From Variovorax paradoxus (lineage in GTDB: Bacteria; Pseudomonadota; Gammaproteobacteria; Burkholderiales; Burkholderiaceae_C), in NCBI RefSeq assembly GCF_009755665.1, contig NZ_CP046622.1, positions 4,526,001-4,590,000 on the forward strand: a stretch of 64,000 nucleotides of DNA, read 5' to 3'. The notes below the pieces were generated by a model. It had not been told where the DNA came from, did not search any database, and saw nothing but the letters and a program-made list of their open reading frames with translations. Below are positions 8,268-18,199 of the stretch, in pieces. Each line of letters begins with the position of its first letter. Positions within the stretch are counted from its first letter, which is position 1. The translations under genes and the position numbers were made by a program.

Positions 8268-9188
8268 ATGAAGAAGTCCACGGGCAAGCCACGCCGGCTC
8301 GCACTTTCAAGATCGGCCATGGCAGCGGCAACGCTCATGGCTCTGGCGGGCTGCCAGAACATGCCCGCTCTCGACATGCAGATGGGCAGCCCATCCGCCA
8401 AGACGGTAGCCACCGGCAGCGCGGCCGGCTCGGCCACTTCCGGGGAAAGCAGCGCCCTCGAACGCTGCGACTCGCCGCTGGGCACCGTCTCGCTGATCGA
8501 GAACGTCAGTGCCGGCTGGTACACCGTCCTCACTGGCGAATACCGGCTGCCGCCCACGGCCAACCTGTTGCGTCTGCTGGTGCAGCAATCGAACTGCTTC
8601 GTGGTGGTCGAGCGCGGCGCGGCCGGCATGAACGCCATGAACCGTGAACGCGCGCTGATGCAGTCGGGCGAAATGCGCGGCGGCAGCAACTTCGGCCGCG
8701 GCCAGATGGTGGCTTCCGACTACGGCCTTTCGCCCGAGATCGTGTTCAGCAACAACGACGCGGGCGGCATCGGCGGTGCGCTGGGCGGGTTGGTGGGCGG
8801 AGGACGGGGCCTCGCCATAGCCAAGCTGGGCGCGAGCTTGCAGACAAAAGAAGCCAGCGCGCTGTTGACCCTTATCGACAACCGCTCGGGCGTGCAGGTG
8901 GCGGCCGCCGAAGGCAGTGCGTCCAAGACCGACTTCGCGGGCTTTGCCAATCTGAGCGGCGTCTCCGCAGCCGGGGGCGTCGGCGGCTACACGCGCACCC
9001 CACAGGGCAAGGTGATTGCCGCTGCGTTCATGGACTCCTTCAACCAGATGGTTCGGTCGCTGCGCAGCTACAAGGCGCAGACGGTACGCGGCCAGGGCCT
9101 CGGCGGCGGCGGGCGCCTGGGCGTGGATGGCGCAGCGGCGCCTTCGTCGACTTCGGCGCCGTCTGCGTCAAATCGCAGGGGAAAGTAG
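8268..9188 (+). CDS. CsgG-like outer-membrane lipoprotein
   Basis: A 306-residue secreted lipoprotein: basic N-terminus, hydrophobic core and lipobox LAGC with Cys29 as the lipidated residue. The body resembles the CsgG/HfaB family: NCFVVVERG, then a long stretch with an S-x-x-x-QTKEASALLTLIDNRSG segment. CsgG forms the curli secretion pore, but many relatives are found without curli genes and their role is open. No curli subunit or CsgE/F is nearby. The tail is Gly/Ser/Ala-rich and low complexity. The start follows a GGGGAGG site. It runs convergently into the cheZ end of the chemotaxis operon, so a link to chemotaxis is not implied. Confidence 0.75.
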   Translation: MKKSTGKPRRLALSRSAMAAATLMALAGCQNMPALDMQMGSPSAKTVATGSAAGSATSGESSALERCDSPLGTVSLIENVSAGWYTVLTGEYRLPPTANLLRLLVQQSNCFVVVERGAAGMNAMNRERALMQSGEMRGGSNFGRGQMVASDYGLSPEIVFSNNDAGGIGGALGGLVGGGRGLAIAKLGASLQTKEASALLTLIDNRSGVQVAAAEGSASKTDFAGFANLSGVSAAGGVGGYTRTPQGKVIAAAFMDSFNQMVRSLRSYKAQTVRGQGLGGGGRLGVDGAAAPSSTSAPSASNRRGK

Positions 9189-9238
9189 GCCCGCGGCTTC
9201 GGCTCGAATCGCCCCGGTTCCGCGTCCCTGGCAAGCCG

Positions 9239-9895
9239 TTAGAACCCGAGGCTCTCCAGCAGATCGTCCACCTGGGCCTGGCCTGTCACGGCCTCGGGGT
9301 TGCCGGCCACCACCTGCGGGCCGTTCTGAAGACTGTTGGCCTCCGCCTCGTGGCGTTTTTCAAGGTGCTTCTCGATGTGCGAGTTGTCGATCAGCACCTG
9401 GAGCAACTGCGTCTCCACGTCGTTGACCACTTCCATCATCTTCTTGATGACCTGGCCGGTCAGGTCCTGGAAGTCTTGCGCCATCAAGATTTCGATCAGC
9501 TGCGTGTTGATGGCGCCGGCCTTCTGCGGCACTTCCTGCAGGTAGCCGCGCGTGTCCATGACCAGTTGGCGCGCATGGTCCAGCTCCACCGGGTTCGCAA
9601 ACCATTCGTCCCAGCGCTTGCTGAGCCCCTTGGCGTTGCTTGCAAGGTCTTCCTGCAGCGGTTGCGCCAGGTCGATGGCGTTGAGCGCGCGGTGCGCCGC
9701 CCGCTCGGTCATCGAGGCGATGTAGCCCAGCCGGTCGCGCGCATCCGGAATGGCTTGCGCGGCCTTGGCCACCTGCTTGTCGAGCCCCAGCTCGCGCAGG
9801 CCTTCGCGCAATTGCCGGGTCAGCTGCCCGATGCGCCCGAGCAACTCTTCGGCGGTGTTTCCGTGCTCCACGGGTTCGAGCGCAGCGTGTGTCAT
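9239..9895 (-). CDS. cheZ: CheZ, CheY-P phosphatase
   Basis: CheZ speeds dephosphorylation of CheY-P. The 218-residue product has the long four-helix region and the active motif AQDFQDLTGQVIKKMM, with Gln148 matching the catalytic glutamine of E. coli CheZ. The extreme C-terminus VDDLLESLGF matches the CheY-docking helix. The ATG at 9893-9895 is one base beyond the cheY stop, which fits coupled translation. An upstream extension in the same frame would lie inside cheY and is rejected. It is the last gene of the motA-cheZ run. Confidence 0.96.
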   Translation of the reverse strand: MTHAALEPVEHGNTAEELLGRIGQLTRQLREGLRELGLDKQVAKAAQAIPDARDRLGYIASMTERAAHRALNAIDLAQPLQEDLASNAKGLSKRWDEWFANPVELDHARQLVMDTRGYLQEVPQKAGAINTQLIEILMAQDFQDLTGQVIKKMMEVVNDVETQLLQVLIDNSHIEKHLEKRHEAEANSLQNGPQVVAGNPEAVTGQAQVDDLLESLGF

Positions 9896-9896
9896 T

Positions 9897-10295
9897 TCAG
9901 GCCGCCTCTTTCTGGAGCTTCTCGAAGATCTTGTTGATCTTCTCTTCGAGCGTGGCCGCCGTGAAGGGCTTGACCACATAGCCGTTGGCGCCAGCCTGAG
10001 CGGCCGCGATGATGTTTTCCTTCTTGGCTTCGGCCGTGACCATGAGCACCGGCAGCTTGCCGAGCTCGGGGTCGGCGCGAATGGTCTGCAGCATGGTCAG
10101 GCCGTCCATGTTGGGCATGTTCCAGTCCGACACCACAAAGCCGAAGTTTCCGCCGCGCAGCTTCTCGATGCCGGCCGCGCCGTCTTCCGCCTCGTCGACG
10201 TTCAGGAACTCGAGTTCCTTCAACAGGTTGCGCACGATGCGCCGCATGGTCGGGAAGTCGTCCACAACCAAAATTTTGATGCTCTTATCGATCAC
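9897..10295 (-). CDS. cheY: CheY, chemotaxis response regulator
   Basis: CheY-P binds the motor switch. Starting at the GTG at 10293-10295 the protein is 132 residues, the normal length, and begins [12 protein letters not shown]; longer starts would add unrelated residues. The acidic pocket (VVDD), phosphoacceptor Asp57 in [11 protein letters not shown], the conserved Thr in [10 protein letters not shown] and Lys in VVKPFTA are all present, with Trp58 as in E. coli. It lies between cheB and cheZ. Confidence 0.96.
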   Translation of the reverse strand: MIDKSIKILVVDDFPTMRRIVRNLLKELEFLNVDEAEDGAAGIEKLRGGNFGFVVSDWNMPNMDGLTMLQTIRADPELGKLPVLMVTAEAKKENIIAAAQAGANGYVVKPFTAATLEEKINKIFEKLQKEAA

Positions 10296-10323
10296 GATTT
10301 TTCCAACTCCAACAGTTCGTTTT

Positions 10324-11403
10324 TCAAACCCGGTTCGCACGTTCGCCGAAGGTGCGCAGATGGGCCAGCACGCGGCGCCCCATCTCGCCCAGCGGCGCCA
10401 CGTCGTCAACGGCACCCAATGCAATGGCCTCGCGCGGCATGCCGAAGACCACGCAGCTCGCCTCGTCCTGCGCGAATGTGTAGGCGCCCGCCTGCTTCAT
10501 GCGCAGCAGCCCTTCGGCACCGTCTTTCCCCATGCCCGTCAGGATCATTCCGATCGCGTTCTTGCCGGCATGCCGTGCAGCCGAGTCGAAGAGCACGTCG
10601 ATGGAAGGACGATGGCGGTTCACCGGAGGTTCCTCGTTCAGCTGGGCCACGTAGTTGGCACCGCTGCGGCTGAGCGAAAGGTGAAAGCCGCCCGGCGCAA
10701 TGTAGGCATAGCCCGGCAGCACGCGCTCGCCATGCTCGGCTTCCTTCACGGTAATGCGGCACAAGCCGTTCAGGCGCTGCGCGAAAGACCGGGTGAAGCC
10801 GGCCGGCATGTGCTGCGCAATGAGCACGGCCGGCGCGTCCGGCGGCAGCGGCAGCAGCACCTCGCGGATGGCTTCCGTTCCGCCCGTGGAGGCGCCGATG
10901 ATGATGAGCTTCTCGGTACTCAGAAGCGGGCTGCGCAGCATGGGTTCCTGCGGGCTCTCGGCCGCGCCCTTTGCCGCGGCGCTGTGCCGGCCGGGCAGCA
11001 GCCGCGCGGCAGCGGCGGTGCGGATCTTGCCGGCGATGATTTCCGTGTACTGCATCAGGCCGTCGCGCACGCCGAGCCGCGGCTTGGTCACGAAGTCGAT
11101 CGCGCCCAGCTCCAGCGCGCGAAGCGCGATCTCCGAGCCGCGCTCGGTCAGCGACGACACCATGACCACCGGCATCGGGCGCAGGCGCATGAGCTTTTCG
11201 AGAAATTCCAGCCCGTCCATGCGCGGCATCTCGACGTCGAGCGTGAGCACGTCCGGGTTGGTCACCTTGATGAGGTCGCGCGCCTGCAGCGGGTCGGCCG
11301 CTGTGCCGACCACCGTCATGTCGGACTGGCTGTTGATGATCTCCGTCATCACGCTGCGGATCAGCGCCGAATCGTCGACGCAAACTACCTTGATCTTCTT
11401 CAT
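10324..11403 (-). CDS. cheB: CheB, receptor glutamate methylesterase/glutamine deamidase
   Basis: CheB removes methyl groups from receptors when phosphorylated by CheA. The 359-residue product has an N-terminal receiver domain ([14 protein letters not shown]; phosphoacceptor Asp56 in [16 protein letters not shown]), a linker, and the esterase domain with the triad residues in [10 protein letters not shown] (Ser), [10 protein letters not shown] (His) and [12 protein letters not shown] (Asp). The start [11 protein letters not shown] is the ATG at 11401-11403; its first bases overlap the end of cheD. Confidence 0.97.
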   Translation of the reverse strand: MKKIKVVCVDDSALIRSVMTEIINSQSDMTVVGTAADPLQARDLIKVTNPDVLTLDVEMPRMDGLEFLEKLMRLRPMPVVMVSSLTERGSEIALRALELGAIDFVTKPRLGVRDGLMQYTEIIAGKIRTAAAARLLPGRHSAAAKGAAESPQEPMLRSPLLSTEKLIIIGASTGGTEAIREVLLPLPPDAPAVLIAQHMPAGFTRSFAQRLNGLCRITVKEAEHGERVLPGYAYIAPGGFHLSLSRSGANYVAQLNEEPPVNRHRPSIDVLFDSAARHAGKNAIGMILTGMGKDGAEGLLRMKQAGAYTFAQDEASCVVFGMPREAIALGAVDDVAPLGEMGRRVLAHLRTFGERANRV

Positions 11404-12038
11404 GCGACCCAACTCCCCTTGCCATACGTGGCGGACCATTTGCGCAGCAGCTCGCCTTCGTCGCGCTGGACCGCCTGAATATCGACTTGCGCACGCAGCT
11501 TGCGCACCACCGCCTTGCCGGTGGGCAGCAGGCACACGCGGCGCGCGTGCAGGCCGCGCAAGTCCTGCGCGGCAACGGTGATGCGCTGCTTCTCGAGGTA
11601 GCGCAGCACGAAGTCGGCGTTGCGCCCGCCGATGTTGAGCATGGTCATGTTGGCCAGCACCGCTGCGCCGCCGAAGACCTTGGCCCGCAGGCGTTCGCGC
11701 CTTGCGCCCGCACGCAGCAGCTCGGCAATGAGCACGTCCATGGCATAGGCGCCGTAGCGCATCGACTCGACCTGGTCCCGCGCATCGGCCTCGGCATCGT
11801 CCGGGAGCATGAAGTGGTTCATGCCCGCAACGCCCGCTTCCACATCGGTGACGCAGGCCGCCACGCAGGAGCCCAGTACAGTGGTCAGCAGGATGCCGGC
11901 GTCCGTCACGTAGTACTCCGCCGGCAGCAGCTTGACTGCCGTGCAATCGAAGTCGCGGTCGAAGTAGTGGTGCGTGGCCACCGAGCCCGGCACGGCCGAC
12001 GGCCTGGAACCCCGCTCCTGAAGCAGGCCCGGATTCAT
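11400..12038 (-). CDS. cheD: CheD, receptor glutamine deamidase
   Basis: CheD deamidates receptor glutamines and can bind CheC or receptors. The 212-residue product has the family motif [12 protein letters not shown] with the catalytic Cys, the His in AGMNHFMLP, and KVFGGAAVL plus [10 protein letters not shown] further on. It starts with the ATG at 12036-12038, overlapping the cheR stop by ATGA, and overlaps cheB by 4 bases. The cheR-cheD-cheB order is common in betaproteobacteria. Confidence 0.95.
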   Translation of the reverse strand: MNPGLLQERGSRPSAVPGSVATHHYFDRDFDCTAVKLLPAEYYVTDAGILLTTVLGSCVAACVTDVEAGVAGMNHFMLPDDAEADARDQVESMRYGAYAMDVLIAELLRAGARRERLRAKVFGGAAVLANMTMLNIGGRNADFVLRYLEKQRITVAAQDLRGLHARRVCLLPTGKAVVRKLRAQVDIQAVQRDEGELLRKWSATYGKGSWVA

Positions 12039-12856
12039 GCGCGCGCCTTGCTCAGCGTGTACACCGTCTGTCCGACCGTCTTGAATGTCTGGTTCACCAG
12101 CGACGCGTTCTCGGAGTGCCCTGCAAACAGCAGGCCGTTGGGCTTGAGCAACGGCACGAAGCGGTCCAGCAGCTTCTTCTGCGTGGGCTTGTCGAAATAG
12201 ATCATCACGTTGCGGCAGAAGATCGCGTCCACGGGCTCCTTCAACGGCCACCCTGCGTCCAGCAGGTTGAGCCGCGAGAACTTGACCATGGCGGTCACTT
12301 CGGGGCGCACCCTCACCTTGCCCGCGTTGGCGCCCGTGCCCTTGTTGAAGAAGCGCCGCAGGCGCTCCGGAGACAGCCGGTTCACCTGCTCCATGGTGAA
12401 CACCGCGGCCGAGGCCCTGGCCAGCACGGAGGTGTCGATGTCGGTGGCAATCACGCGGGCTGTGCTCGCGCGTTCGCCAAGCGCTTCCATCAGCGTGATG
12501 GCGATCGAATAGGGCTCTTCGCCGGTGGAGGCGGCCGCGCACCACACCGTGACGGGCTGCGTCGCCTTGCGTGCCAGGTCCGCCAGCACCGGAAAGTGGT
12601 GCGCCTCGCGAAAGAACGAGGTCAGGTTGGTCGTCAGCGAATTGATGAACAGCTGCCACTCGTCGCCGTCGCGGCTGTCTTCCAGCATGTTCAGGTAGGT
12701 GGCGAACTGGGGCAGCCCCAGGTCCCGCAGGCGGCGCGAAAGCCGGCTGTACACCATCTGCCGCTTGTGCTCGCCCAGGGCGATGCCGGCGCGGCGGTGA
12801 ATGAGCGTGCGAATCCGCGAGAAGTCGCCGTCGGTAAAAAGAAATTCGGACGTCAT
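12035..12856 (-). CDS. cheR: CheR, receptor glutamate methyltransferase
   Basis: CheR methylates receptors using S-adenosylmethionine. Starting at the ATG 12854-12856 ([20 protein letters not shown]) it is 273 residues. The N-terminal helical domain is followed by the methyltransferase fold: [27 protein letters not shown] (SAM loop), IATDID and [12 protein letters not shown]. Four of the six receptors in this window end in a Trp-x-x-Phe tether of the type bound by CheR's beta subdomain. Overlaps cheD by 4 bases. Confidence 0.96.
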   Translation of the reverse strand: MTSEFLFTDGDFSRIRTLIHRRAGIALGEHKRQMVYSRLSRRLRDLGLPQFATYLNMLEDSRDGDEWQLFINSLTTNLTSFFREAHHFPVLADLARKATQPVTVWCAAASTGEEPYSIAITLMEALGERASTARVIATDIDTSVLARASAAVFTMEQVNRLSPERLRRFFNKGTGANAGKVRVRPEVTAMVKFSRLNLLDAGWPLKEPVDAIFCRNVMIYFDKPTQKKLLDRFVPLLKPNGLLFAGHSENASLVNQTFKTVGQTVYTLSKARA

Positions 12857-12866
12857 GCTCAATGTC

Positions 12867-14180
12867 TTAGTGGCCGTCAATGGGCACCGCGTCCTGCGAC
12901 CAGGCGAGCGCGGCAAGGTGTGCGGCGTTGACCTGGTCGGCGCTCAGCAGCAGCGCCTCCGCCAGGCGCGGCGCGTCGCCTGTGTCCCGCTCGCAGGCCT
13001 CGGCCAGCGAGAGGAATGGGCCATATACGCCGCCGCGCGTCAGGATGGCCTGCTGCACCGAATCGGAAAGCTGCACCTTGCTGAGCACCTCTTGCATCGG
13101 AATGCCGAGCAGCTGATCGATGAGCGAGAACATGCCCACCACGAAGAGGTTGTCCGACTCGCCGCGCGGCAGCATGATTTCGCCCATCAGCTCGACGAAC
13201 CGGCCGCGCATGATGGCCTTCTTCATCATGAAGGGCGGGCTGCCCGTCGGGTTGCTGGTTGCCAGCAGCATCGAGAGCCAGCGGAACAGCGGCGAGTAGC
13301 CGAGCATGGTCACCGCATGGTGCAGCGAATGGATCTCGACGCCCGCCCCCACCGCCGGCGAATTCATGTGGCGCAGCAGCCTGTAGGTGAGCGCCGCATC
13401 GCGCTTGAGGGCGGCTTCGATCTCGCGCAGGTCTTCGTTGCGCTGGATCATCTGCAGCAGCCGCATGATCAGGATCGACTCGGGCTCCAGCGCGTGGCTG
13501 CCGGTTTTCACCACGGGCGGCGGCAAGCCGCAACTCGGATCGGCAAACACGTCGATGCGGCGCGCGGCGCAAGCCTCGAAGTCTTTCCACGAAGCCATGC
13601 GCGTCGCGATCGGCTGGATGGGCATGTGGTCGGGCTGCTCGCCGCGGCGGGCGGCCGCAACGAGCATCGGGTCTCCGTTGCCCACGTCGAAATGGGTCAC
13701 CATGCCAAGCAGCTCGTGGTCCTCCGGCAGCGCCGTGGCGCCGCGCAGCATGAAGCTGAACCCCTGTTCGCGAAGGAACATCAGCACCGGCCGCAACTCC
13801 TCGTTCGCAAGATCGGCAAGCTCCACGCAGAAAACGGTGTATTCGGGCGGCAGCGATTGCAGCGCACCCAATGCCAGCGATTCGGCGTTCACATCGAAGA
13901 ACAACTCGCTGCGCCCCAGCTGCCACGGGGTGTCCGGCGGATTGAGGTGCTCGGTCACGCAGGCCACCAGGGCCTTGAACTGCGTGATCGCGTCAGGCGC
14001 TTCTTCGGGCCTGGCGGCCGGGCGCCAGCCGAGCTTGTAGCCTGCAACCCGCTTCTGTGCATCCAGCAGCAGGGTATAGGCCACATAGCCGTCTGCATTG
14101 CGCAAGGCCGTCAGGTCTTTCGACTGTTCGGGTGCCGGTGTTTCTTCGGCGGCGGAGCGCCGGAAAAAATCAAAACGCAT
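12867..14180 (-). CDS. EAL-like/HDOD domain signalling protein (YuxH type)
   Basis: A 437-residue cytoplasmic protein. Residues 25-220 resemble an EAL domain but are degenerate: the usual GYELLFR is GYKLGWR, so the catalytic Glu is missing and c-di-GMP hydrolysis is unlikely. Residues 240-430 form an HDOD domain (ALKRDAALTYRLLRHMNSPA, then SLHHAVTMLGYSPLFRWLSM). Proteins of this design in other bacteria affect motility or c-di-GMP signalling. It sits between cheA and cheR in the same direction, 10 bases before cheR, so it is made with the chemotaxis proteins. Exact role unknown. Confidence 0.88.
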   Translation of the reverse strand: MRFDFFRRSAAEETPAPEQSKDLTALRNADGYVAYTLLLDAQKRVAGYKLGWRPAARPEEAPDAITQFKALVACVTEHLNPPDTPWQLGRSELFFDVNAESLALGALQSLPPEYTVFCVELADLANEELRPVLMFLREQGFSFMLRGATALPEDHELLGMVTHFDVGNGDPMLVAAARRGEQPDHMPIQPIATRMASWKDFEACAARRIDVFADPSCGLPPPVVKTGSHALEPESILIMRLLQMIQRNEDLREIEAALKRDAALTYRLLRHMNSPAVGAGVEIHSLHHAVTMLGYSPLFRWLSMLLATSNPTGSPPFMMKKAIMRGRFVELMGEIMLPRGESDNLFVVGMFSLIDQLLGIPMQEVLSKVQLSDSVQQAILTRGGVYGPFLSLAEACERDTGDAPRLAEALLLSADQVNAAHLAALAWSQDAVPIDGH

Positions 14181-14208
14181 TGCATCGTCTCCCTATGGAT
14201 ATCGTTCG

Positions 14209-16287
14209 TCAGGCGGCAACCGGGTCCATCCGCGCCGCATTCACCAGGGCGGTGGTGCGCGTTGCGTGCGCGCGCTGGATGCGCGGCATGGCGTCCACGT
14301 CGATGATGAAAGCCACGCTGCCGTCGCCCAGGATCGTTGCGGCCGAAATTCCCGGAACCTTGCGGTAGTTGGTCTCCAGGTTCTTCACCACCACCTGGTG
14401 CTGGCCAAGCAGTTCGTCGACCAGCAGTGCAAAGCGCGCCTCGCCGGCCTGCACGATCACCAGGATGCCCTGCGTCGGATCGGTCTGCGCGCCCGACACG
14501 TCGAACACGCTGTGCAGTTCGATGAGCGGCAGGTATTCGCCCCGCACCTTGATCACATGGCCGTCGCTGGTAATTGAATGCAGGTGCTCGGACCGCGGCT
14601 GGAGCGACTCGATCACGTAGCTGAGCGGCAGGATGTAGGCCTCGGCGCCCACCTTGACGGACATGCCGTTCAAGATGGCCAGCGTGAGCGGCAGCACGAT
14701 GCGGGTGGTGGTACCCCAGCCCTCGCGCGAGCTGATCTCGACGTGCCCGCCCATCTCCTGGATGTTGCGCTTGACCACGTCCATGCCCACGCCGCGGCCG
14801 GAGATGTCGGTCACCTGCTCGGCCGTGGAGAAGCCGGGCGCGAAGATCAACTGCCACACCTCGTCGTCGGGCATCGTCTCGGAAACGGGCAGCCCCTGCT
14901 GCATGGCCTTGGCCAGGATCTTTTCGCGGTTGAGGCCGGCGCCGTCGTCGCTCACCTCGATCACGATGTTGCCGCCGTGGTGCTGGGCCGACAGCAGCAG
15001 CTGCCCTTCGGCCTCCTTGCCCTTGGCAATGCGCTGCGACGGTGTCTCGATGCCGTGGTCCAGGCTGTTGCGCACCAGGTGCGTGAGCGGATCGATGATG
15101 CGTTCGATCAGGCCCTTGTCGAGTTCGGTTTCCTTGCCGAAGGTGTCCAGGCGCACCTCTTTGCCGAGCTTGGCGCTCACGTCGCGAATCACGCGCGGGA
15201 AGCGGCTGAACACATAGTCCATCGGCATCATGCGAATCGACATGACGGACTCCTGCAGGTCGCGGGCGTTGCGCTCCAGGTGGCCCAGGCCGCTCAGGAA
15301 GCGCTCGCACTCCACCGGGTCGAGCATGGTGGCGGCCTGCGTCAGCATCGATTGCGTGATGACGAGTTCGCCGACCAGGTTGATGAGCTGGTCGACCTTC
15401 TCCACGTCCACGCGGATCGAGCTCGAGTCTTTTGCGGCCGTTGCCGCGCCCGCGGCGGAAGGCTTGGCGGCCGCGCCTGCGGGTGCCGCGGCGGGCCGGG
15501 CCGCTGCCAGGGCAGCCGGTGCGGCAGCCACTGCAGCAGTGGGCAGCGGGTCTGCCGCGCTCGCAGCGCTTTCGGCGCCCGCCGCAGGGGCGGCTTCCGG
15601 CGTGATCTCGATCTGCGATTCGTCGATGACGAAGCAGCACACGGCAATGATGTCGTCCGGCGCGCAGCTGGTCTCGAGCACCACCGTGAGCTGGTCGTTG
15701 CTGCGCGTGCGCGACAGCAGCTTGCCGAGGTTTCCGAGCTCGTCGGCCAGCAGGTCGCATTCGCTGTCGGAAAGGCGCGAGAACTTGATGCGCAGCGCGT
15801 CGTGGCCCGGTGCGGCCGCGGCGGCAACAACAGGGACGGCAACCACCACCGGCGCGGGAGCGGGAGCGGGAGCCGGAGCCGAAACGGCAGCCGCGCCGCC
15901 CTCGGTCTCGAGCGCGAGTTGCCGGAGCACACCGCAGATGTGGGCGACCATCTCAGGATCGGGCTCGTTCTCGGCCTGATAGGCAATCAGTTGTTCTTGC
16001 AAGGCGTCCTTCGTTTCCAGAAATGCATCGATCATCGAGCGGCTCAGGTTCAGCTGGCCATGGCGCGCGCGGTCGAGCAGGGTTTCAAGCAGGTGCGTCG
16101 TATCGGTCAGCGCAACAAAGCCGAACGTGGCCGCGCCGCCCTTGATGGAGTGCGCGGCACGGAAGATGGCGTTGAGCTGCTCGCTGTCGGGCGCATCGGC
16201 GTCCAGCTCGAGAAGCAATTGCTCCATCTGCGCCAGAAGCTCGACGGCTTCGACAAAAAATGCCTGGGTGAACTGACTGAGATCCAT
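14209..16287 (-). CDS. cheA: CheA, chemotaxis histidine kinase
   Basis: CheA autophosphorylates in receptor arrays and passes phosphate to CheY and CheB. The 692-residue protein shows P1 (Hpt) with phosphoaccepting His46 in AAHSIKGGAATFG, an Ala/Pro-rich linker near residue 140, a P2-like region, an Ala-rich linker (about 230-290), P3 dimerisation (VDQLINLVGELVITQSML), the P4 kinase with N box LVRNSLDHGIETP and G box ISGRGVGMDVV, and the P5 CheW-like regulatory domain. It follows motB by about 40 bases. Confidence 0.97.
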   Translation of the reverse strand: MDLSQFTQAFFVEAVELLAQMEQLLLELDADAPDSEQLNAIFRAAHSIKGGAATFGFVALTDTTHLLETLLDRARHGQLNLSRSMIDAFLETKDALQEQLIAYQAENEPDPEMVAHICGVLRQLALETEGGAAAVSAPAPAPAPAPVVVAVPVVAAAAAPGHDALRIKFSRLSDSECDLLADELGNLGKLLSRTRSNDQLTVVLETSCAPDDIIAVCCFVIDESQIEITPEAAPAAGAESAASAADPLPTAAVAAAPAALAAARPAAAPAGAAAKPSAAGAATAAKDSSSIRVDVEKVDQLINLVGELVITQSMLTQAATMLDPVECERFLSGLGHLERNARDLQESVMSIRMMPMDYVFSRFPRVIRDVSAKLGKEVRLDTFGKETELDKGLIERIIDPLTHLVRNSLDHGIETPSQRIAKGKEAEGQLLLSAQHHGGNIVIEVSDDGAGLNREKILAKAMQQGLPVSETMPDDEVWQLIFAPGFSTAEQVTDISGRGVGMDVVKRNIQEMGGHVEISSREGWGTTTRIVLPLTLAILNGMSVKVGAEAYILPLSYVIESLQPRSEHLHSITSDGHVIKVRGEYLPLIELHSVFDVSGAQTDPTQGILVIVQAGEARFALLVDELLGQHQVVVKNLETNYRKVPGISAATILGDGSVAFIIDVDAMPRIQRAHATRTTALVNAARMDPVAA

Positions 16288-16328
16288 CGTTGCTCCGAAC
16301 CGGCTTGCTGTAGGGCCGGCATCAATTT

Positions 16329-17279
16329 CTATGGGTGCTCTGCGGAAGCGCCGCCGCCGGCGCTCCCCCTGGCCGTTACCTTGACGCTCTGGGCGGGAAG
16401 CAGCGGCGAAGGCGACGGCTGTGACTTGGCGGGCCAGCTCGCGGCGTTGCCGCTGCCGCTGTTCTCGCGCTCTATCTGGTGCTGGGTGCGGTGGTTGAGC
16501 AAAATGATGCTGATACGCCGGTTGATCGGGTTGCGCGGATTGCTCCTGTCCAGGTGCATGCTGTCGGCCAGCCCGACCACGCGCAGCACCTTGTTCTCGG
16601 CCATGCCGCCCACCACCAATTCGCGCCGCGAGGCGTTGGCCCGGTCGGCGGACAGCTCCCAGTTGCCGTAGGAGCGGTCTCCGTTGGAATAGACGATGGC
16701 GTCGGTATGCCCCGACAAGGTGATCCTGTTCGGCAGTTCGTTGAGCGTGGGGCCGATCTCCCGCAGGATGGCGCGCATGTGCGGCACCAGCTGCGCGCTG
16801 GCCAGGTCGAACATCGGGCGGTTCTCGCTGTCGACGATCTGCAGGCGCAGCCCCTCGGTGGTGATGTCGATCAATATCTGCGAACGGAACTGCTTGAACA
16901 CCGGGCTGTTCTCGATGAGCTTGTCCAGCCGGTCCTTCATGCTGGCGAGGCGCTCGGCATCGGCGTCTTCTTCGGCGTCGGCCCGCTGGACCTCGCCGTC
17001 GGCGCGCGTGCTCGGGTCCATGCCGCCGCCCGGAATCACGCTTTCGCTGGTGCTGCTTTTCTCGCCGCCGTTGATGGCCACCTTCAGCGGCATGCGAAAG
17101 TGTTCCGCAATGCCTTCACGCTGCTTGGGCGAGGCGTTCGACAACAGCCACATCACGAGAAAGAACGCCATCATGGCCGTCATGAAGTCGGCATAGGCGA
17201 TCTTCCAGCCGCCGCCGTGCCCGCCGCCTCCGTGGGCGGGAACGCGCTTGACGACGACCCTGTGTTTTTCCGTGCTCAT
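16329..17279 (-). CDS. motB: MotB, flagellar stator peptidoglycan-anchored subunit
   Basis: MotB pairs with MotA to form the proton-driven stator. The 316-residue protein has a short basic and Gly/His-rich N-terminus, one transmembrane helix starting at the proton-binding Asp31 (ADFMTAMMAFFLVMWLL), a plug/linker region and an OmpA-like peptidoglycan-binding domain (ITLSGHTDAI, then WELSADRANASRREL). The C-terminal 40 residues are Ser/Pro/Ala-rich. Directly downstream of motA with a 21-base gap. Confidence 0.97.
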   Translation of the reverse strand: MSTEKHRVVVKRVPAHGGGGHGGGWKIAYADFMTAMMAFFLVMWLLSNASPKQREGIAEHFRMPLKVAINGGEKSSTSESVIPGGGMDPSTRADGEVQRADAEEDADAERLASMKDRLDKLIENSPVFKQFRSQILIDITTEGLRLQIVDSENRPMFDLASAQLVPHMRAILREIGPTLNELPNRITLSGHTDAIVYSNGDRSYGNWELSADRANASRRELVVGGMAENKVLRVVGLADSMHLDRSNPRNPINRRISIILLNHRTQHQIERENSGSGNAASWPAKSQPSPSPLLPAQSVKVTARGSAGGGASAEHP

Positions 17280-17300
17280 GGCAATGTTCCACGCCGTGTA

Positions 17301-18161
17301 TCAGCGGGCCTTGACCTCGCGCACGTGGCTGTCCAGCTCGGTGAAGCTGGGCCGCTCGGTCGAGAACAGCACCTTGCGGCCGAATTCCACCGCCAGCTGC
17401 GGTGCATACCCGTTCAGGCTTGCGAGCAGCGTGACCTTGGTGCACTGGTACATCTTCATGCCCTCGGCCACCTTCTGCTCGATGAGCGAAGCCAGCGGCG
17501 AAACGAAGCCGTAGGCCATCAGCACGCCCAGAAAGGTGCCGACCATCGCGTGCGCAATCAGCGCACCCATTTCCGAAGGCGGCAGGTCGGCCGAGGCCAG
17601 CGCATGCACCACGCCCATCACGGCCGCAACGATGCCCAGCGCGGGCAGCGCGTCGCCCACGCGCGAAAGGCTGTGCATGGGCACTTCGGCTTCGTGCTTG
17701 ATGGTCTCGATCTCATGGTCCATCAGCGCTTCGATCTCGAACGCGTCCGTGTTGCCGCTGATGACCAGCCGCAGGTAGTCGCACAGGAACTCCATCACGG
17801 CCTCGTCAGCCAGGATGTTGGGATAGCGCGCGAAGATCTCGCTCTTGGCCGGGTCCTCCACGTCGGACTCCAGCTTCATCATTCCTTCCTTGCGCGCCTT
17901 GGCCAGCAGTTCATAGAGCAGCGCCAGCAGGTCCAGGTAGAGCTGCCGGTTGTGCTTGGACGAGCGCAGCAGGAGCGGAAGCTCCTTGAGCGTGGACTTG
18001 ATCGTCTTGCCGTTGTTGCCCGCAATGAAAGCGCCCAGCGCAGAGCCGCCGATCATCAACAGCTCGACCGGCTGGAACAGCACCCCGAAGTGCCCGCCCA
18101 TGAGCGCATAGCCGCCGAACACGGCGCCTATGACCACCAGATAACCAACCAAAAGGAGCAC
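17301..18161 (-). CDS. motA: MotA, flagellar stator channel subunit
   Basis: MotA forms the proton channel with MotB and contacts FliG. 286 residues, four transmembrane helices in the 2+2 pattern with a large cytoplasmic loop between. The start is GTG (18159-18161), supported by GGGGAAG a few bases upstream and by the typical N-terminus LLLVGYLVVIGAVFGGYALMG. A hairpin in the 68-base gap after flhC may separate this operon from flhDC. Confidence 0.96.
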   Translation of the reverse strand: MLLLVGYLVVIGAVFGGYALMGGHFGVLFQPVELLMIGGSALGAFIAGNNGKTIKSTLKELPLLLRSSKHNRQLYLDLLALLYELLAKARKEGMMKLESDVEDPAKSEIFARYPNILADEAVMEFLCDYLRLVISGNTDAFEIEALMDHEIETIKHEAEVPMHSLSRVGDALPALGIVAAVMGVVHALASADLPPSEMGALIAHAMVGTFLGVLMAYGFVSPLASLIEQKVAEGMKMYQCTKVTLLASLNGYAPQLAVEFGRKVLFSTERPSFTELDSHVREVKAR

Positions 18162-18199
18162 GCGCTTCCCCTACTGCCCTTGAGGCGTCGATTCAAAAG

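Noticed and set aside
8268..9188. Curli secretion system
   Set aside because: Only one CsgG-like gene is present, with no curli subunit or helper genes.
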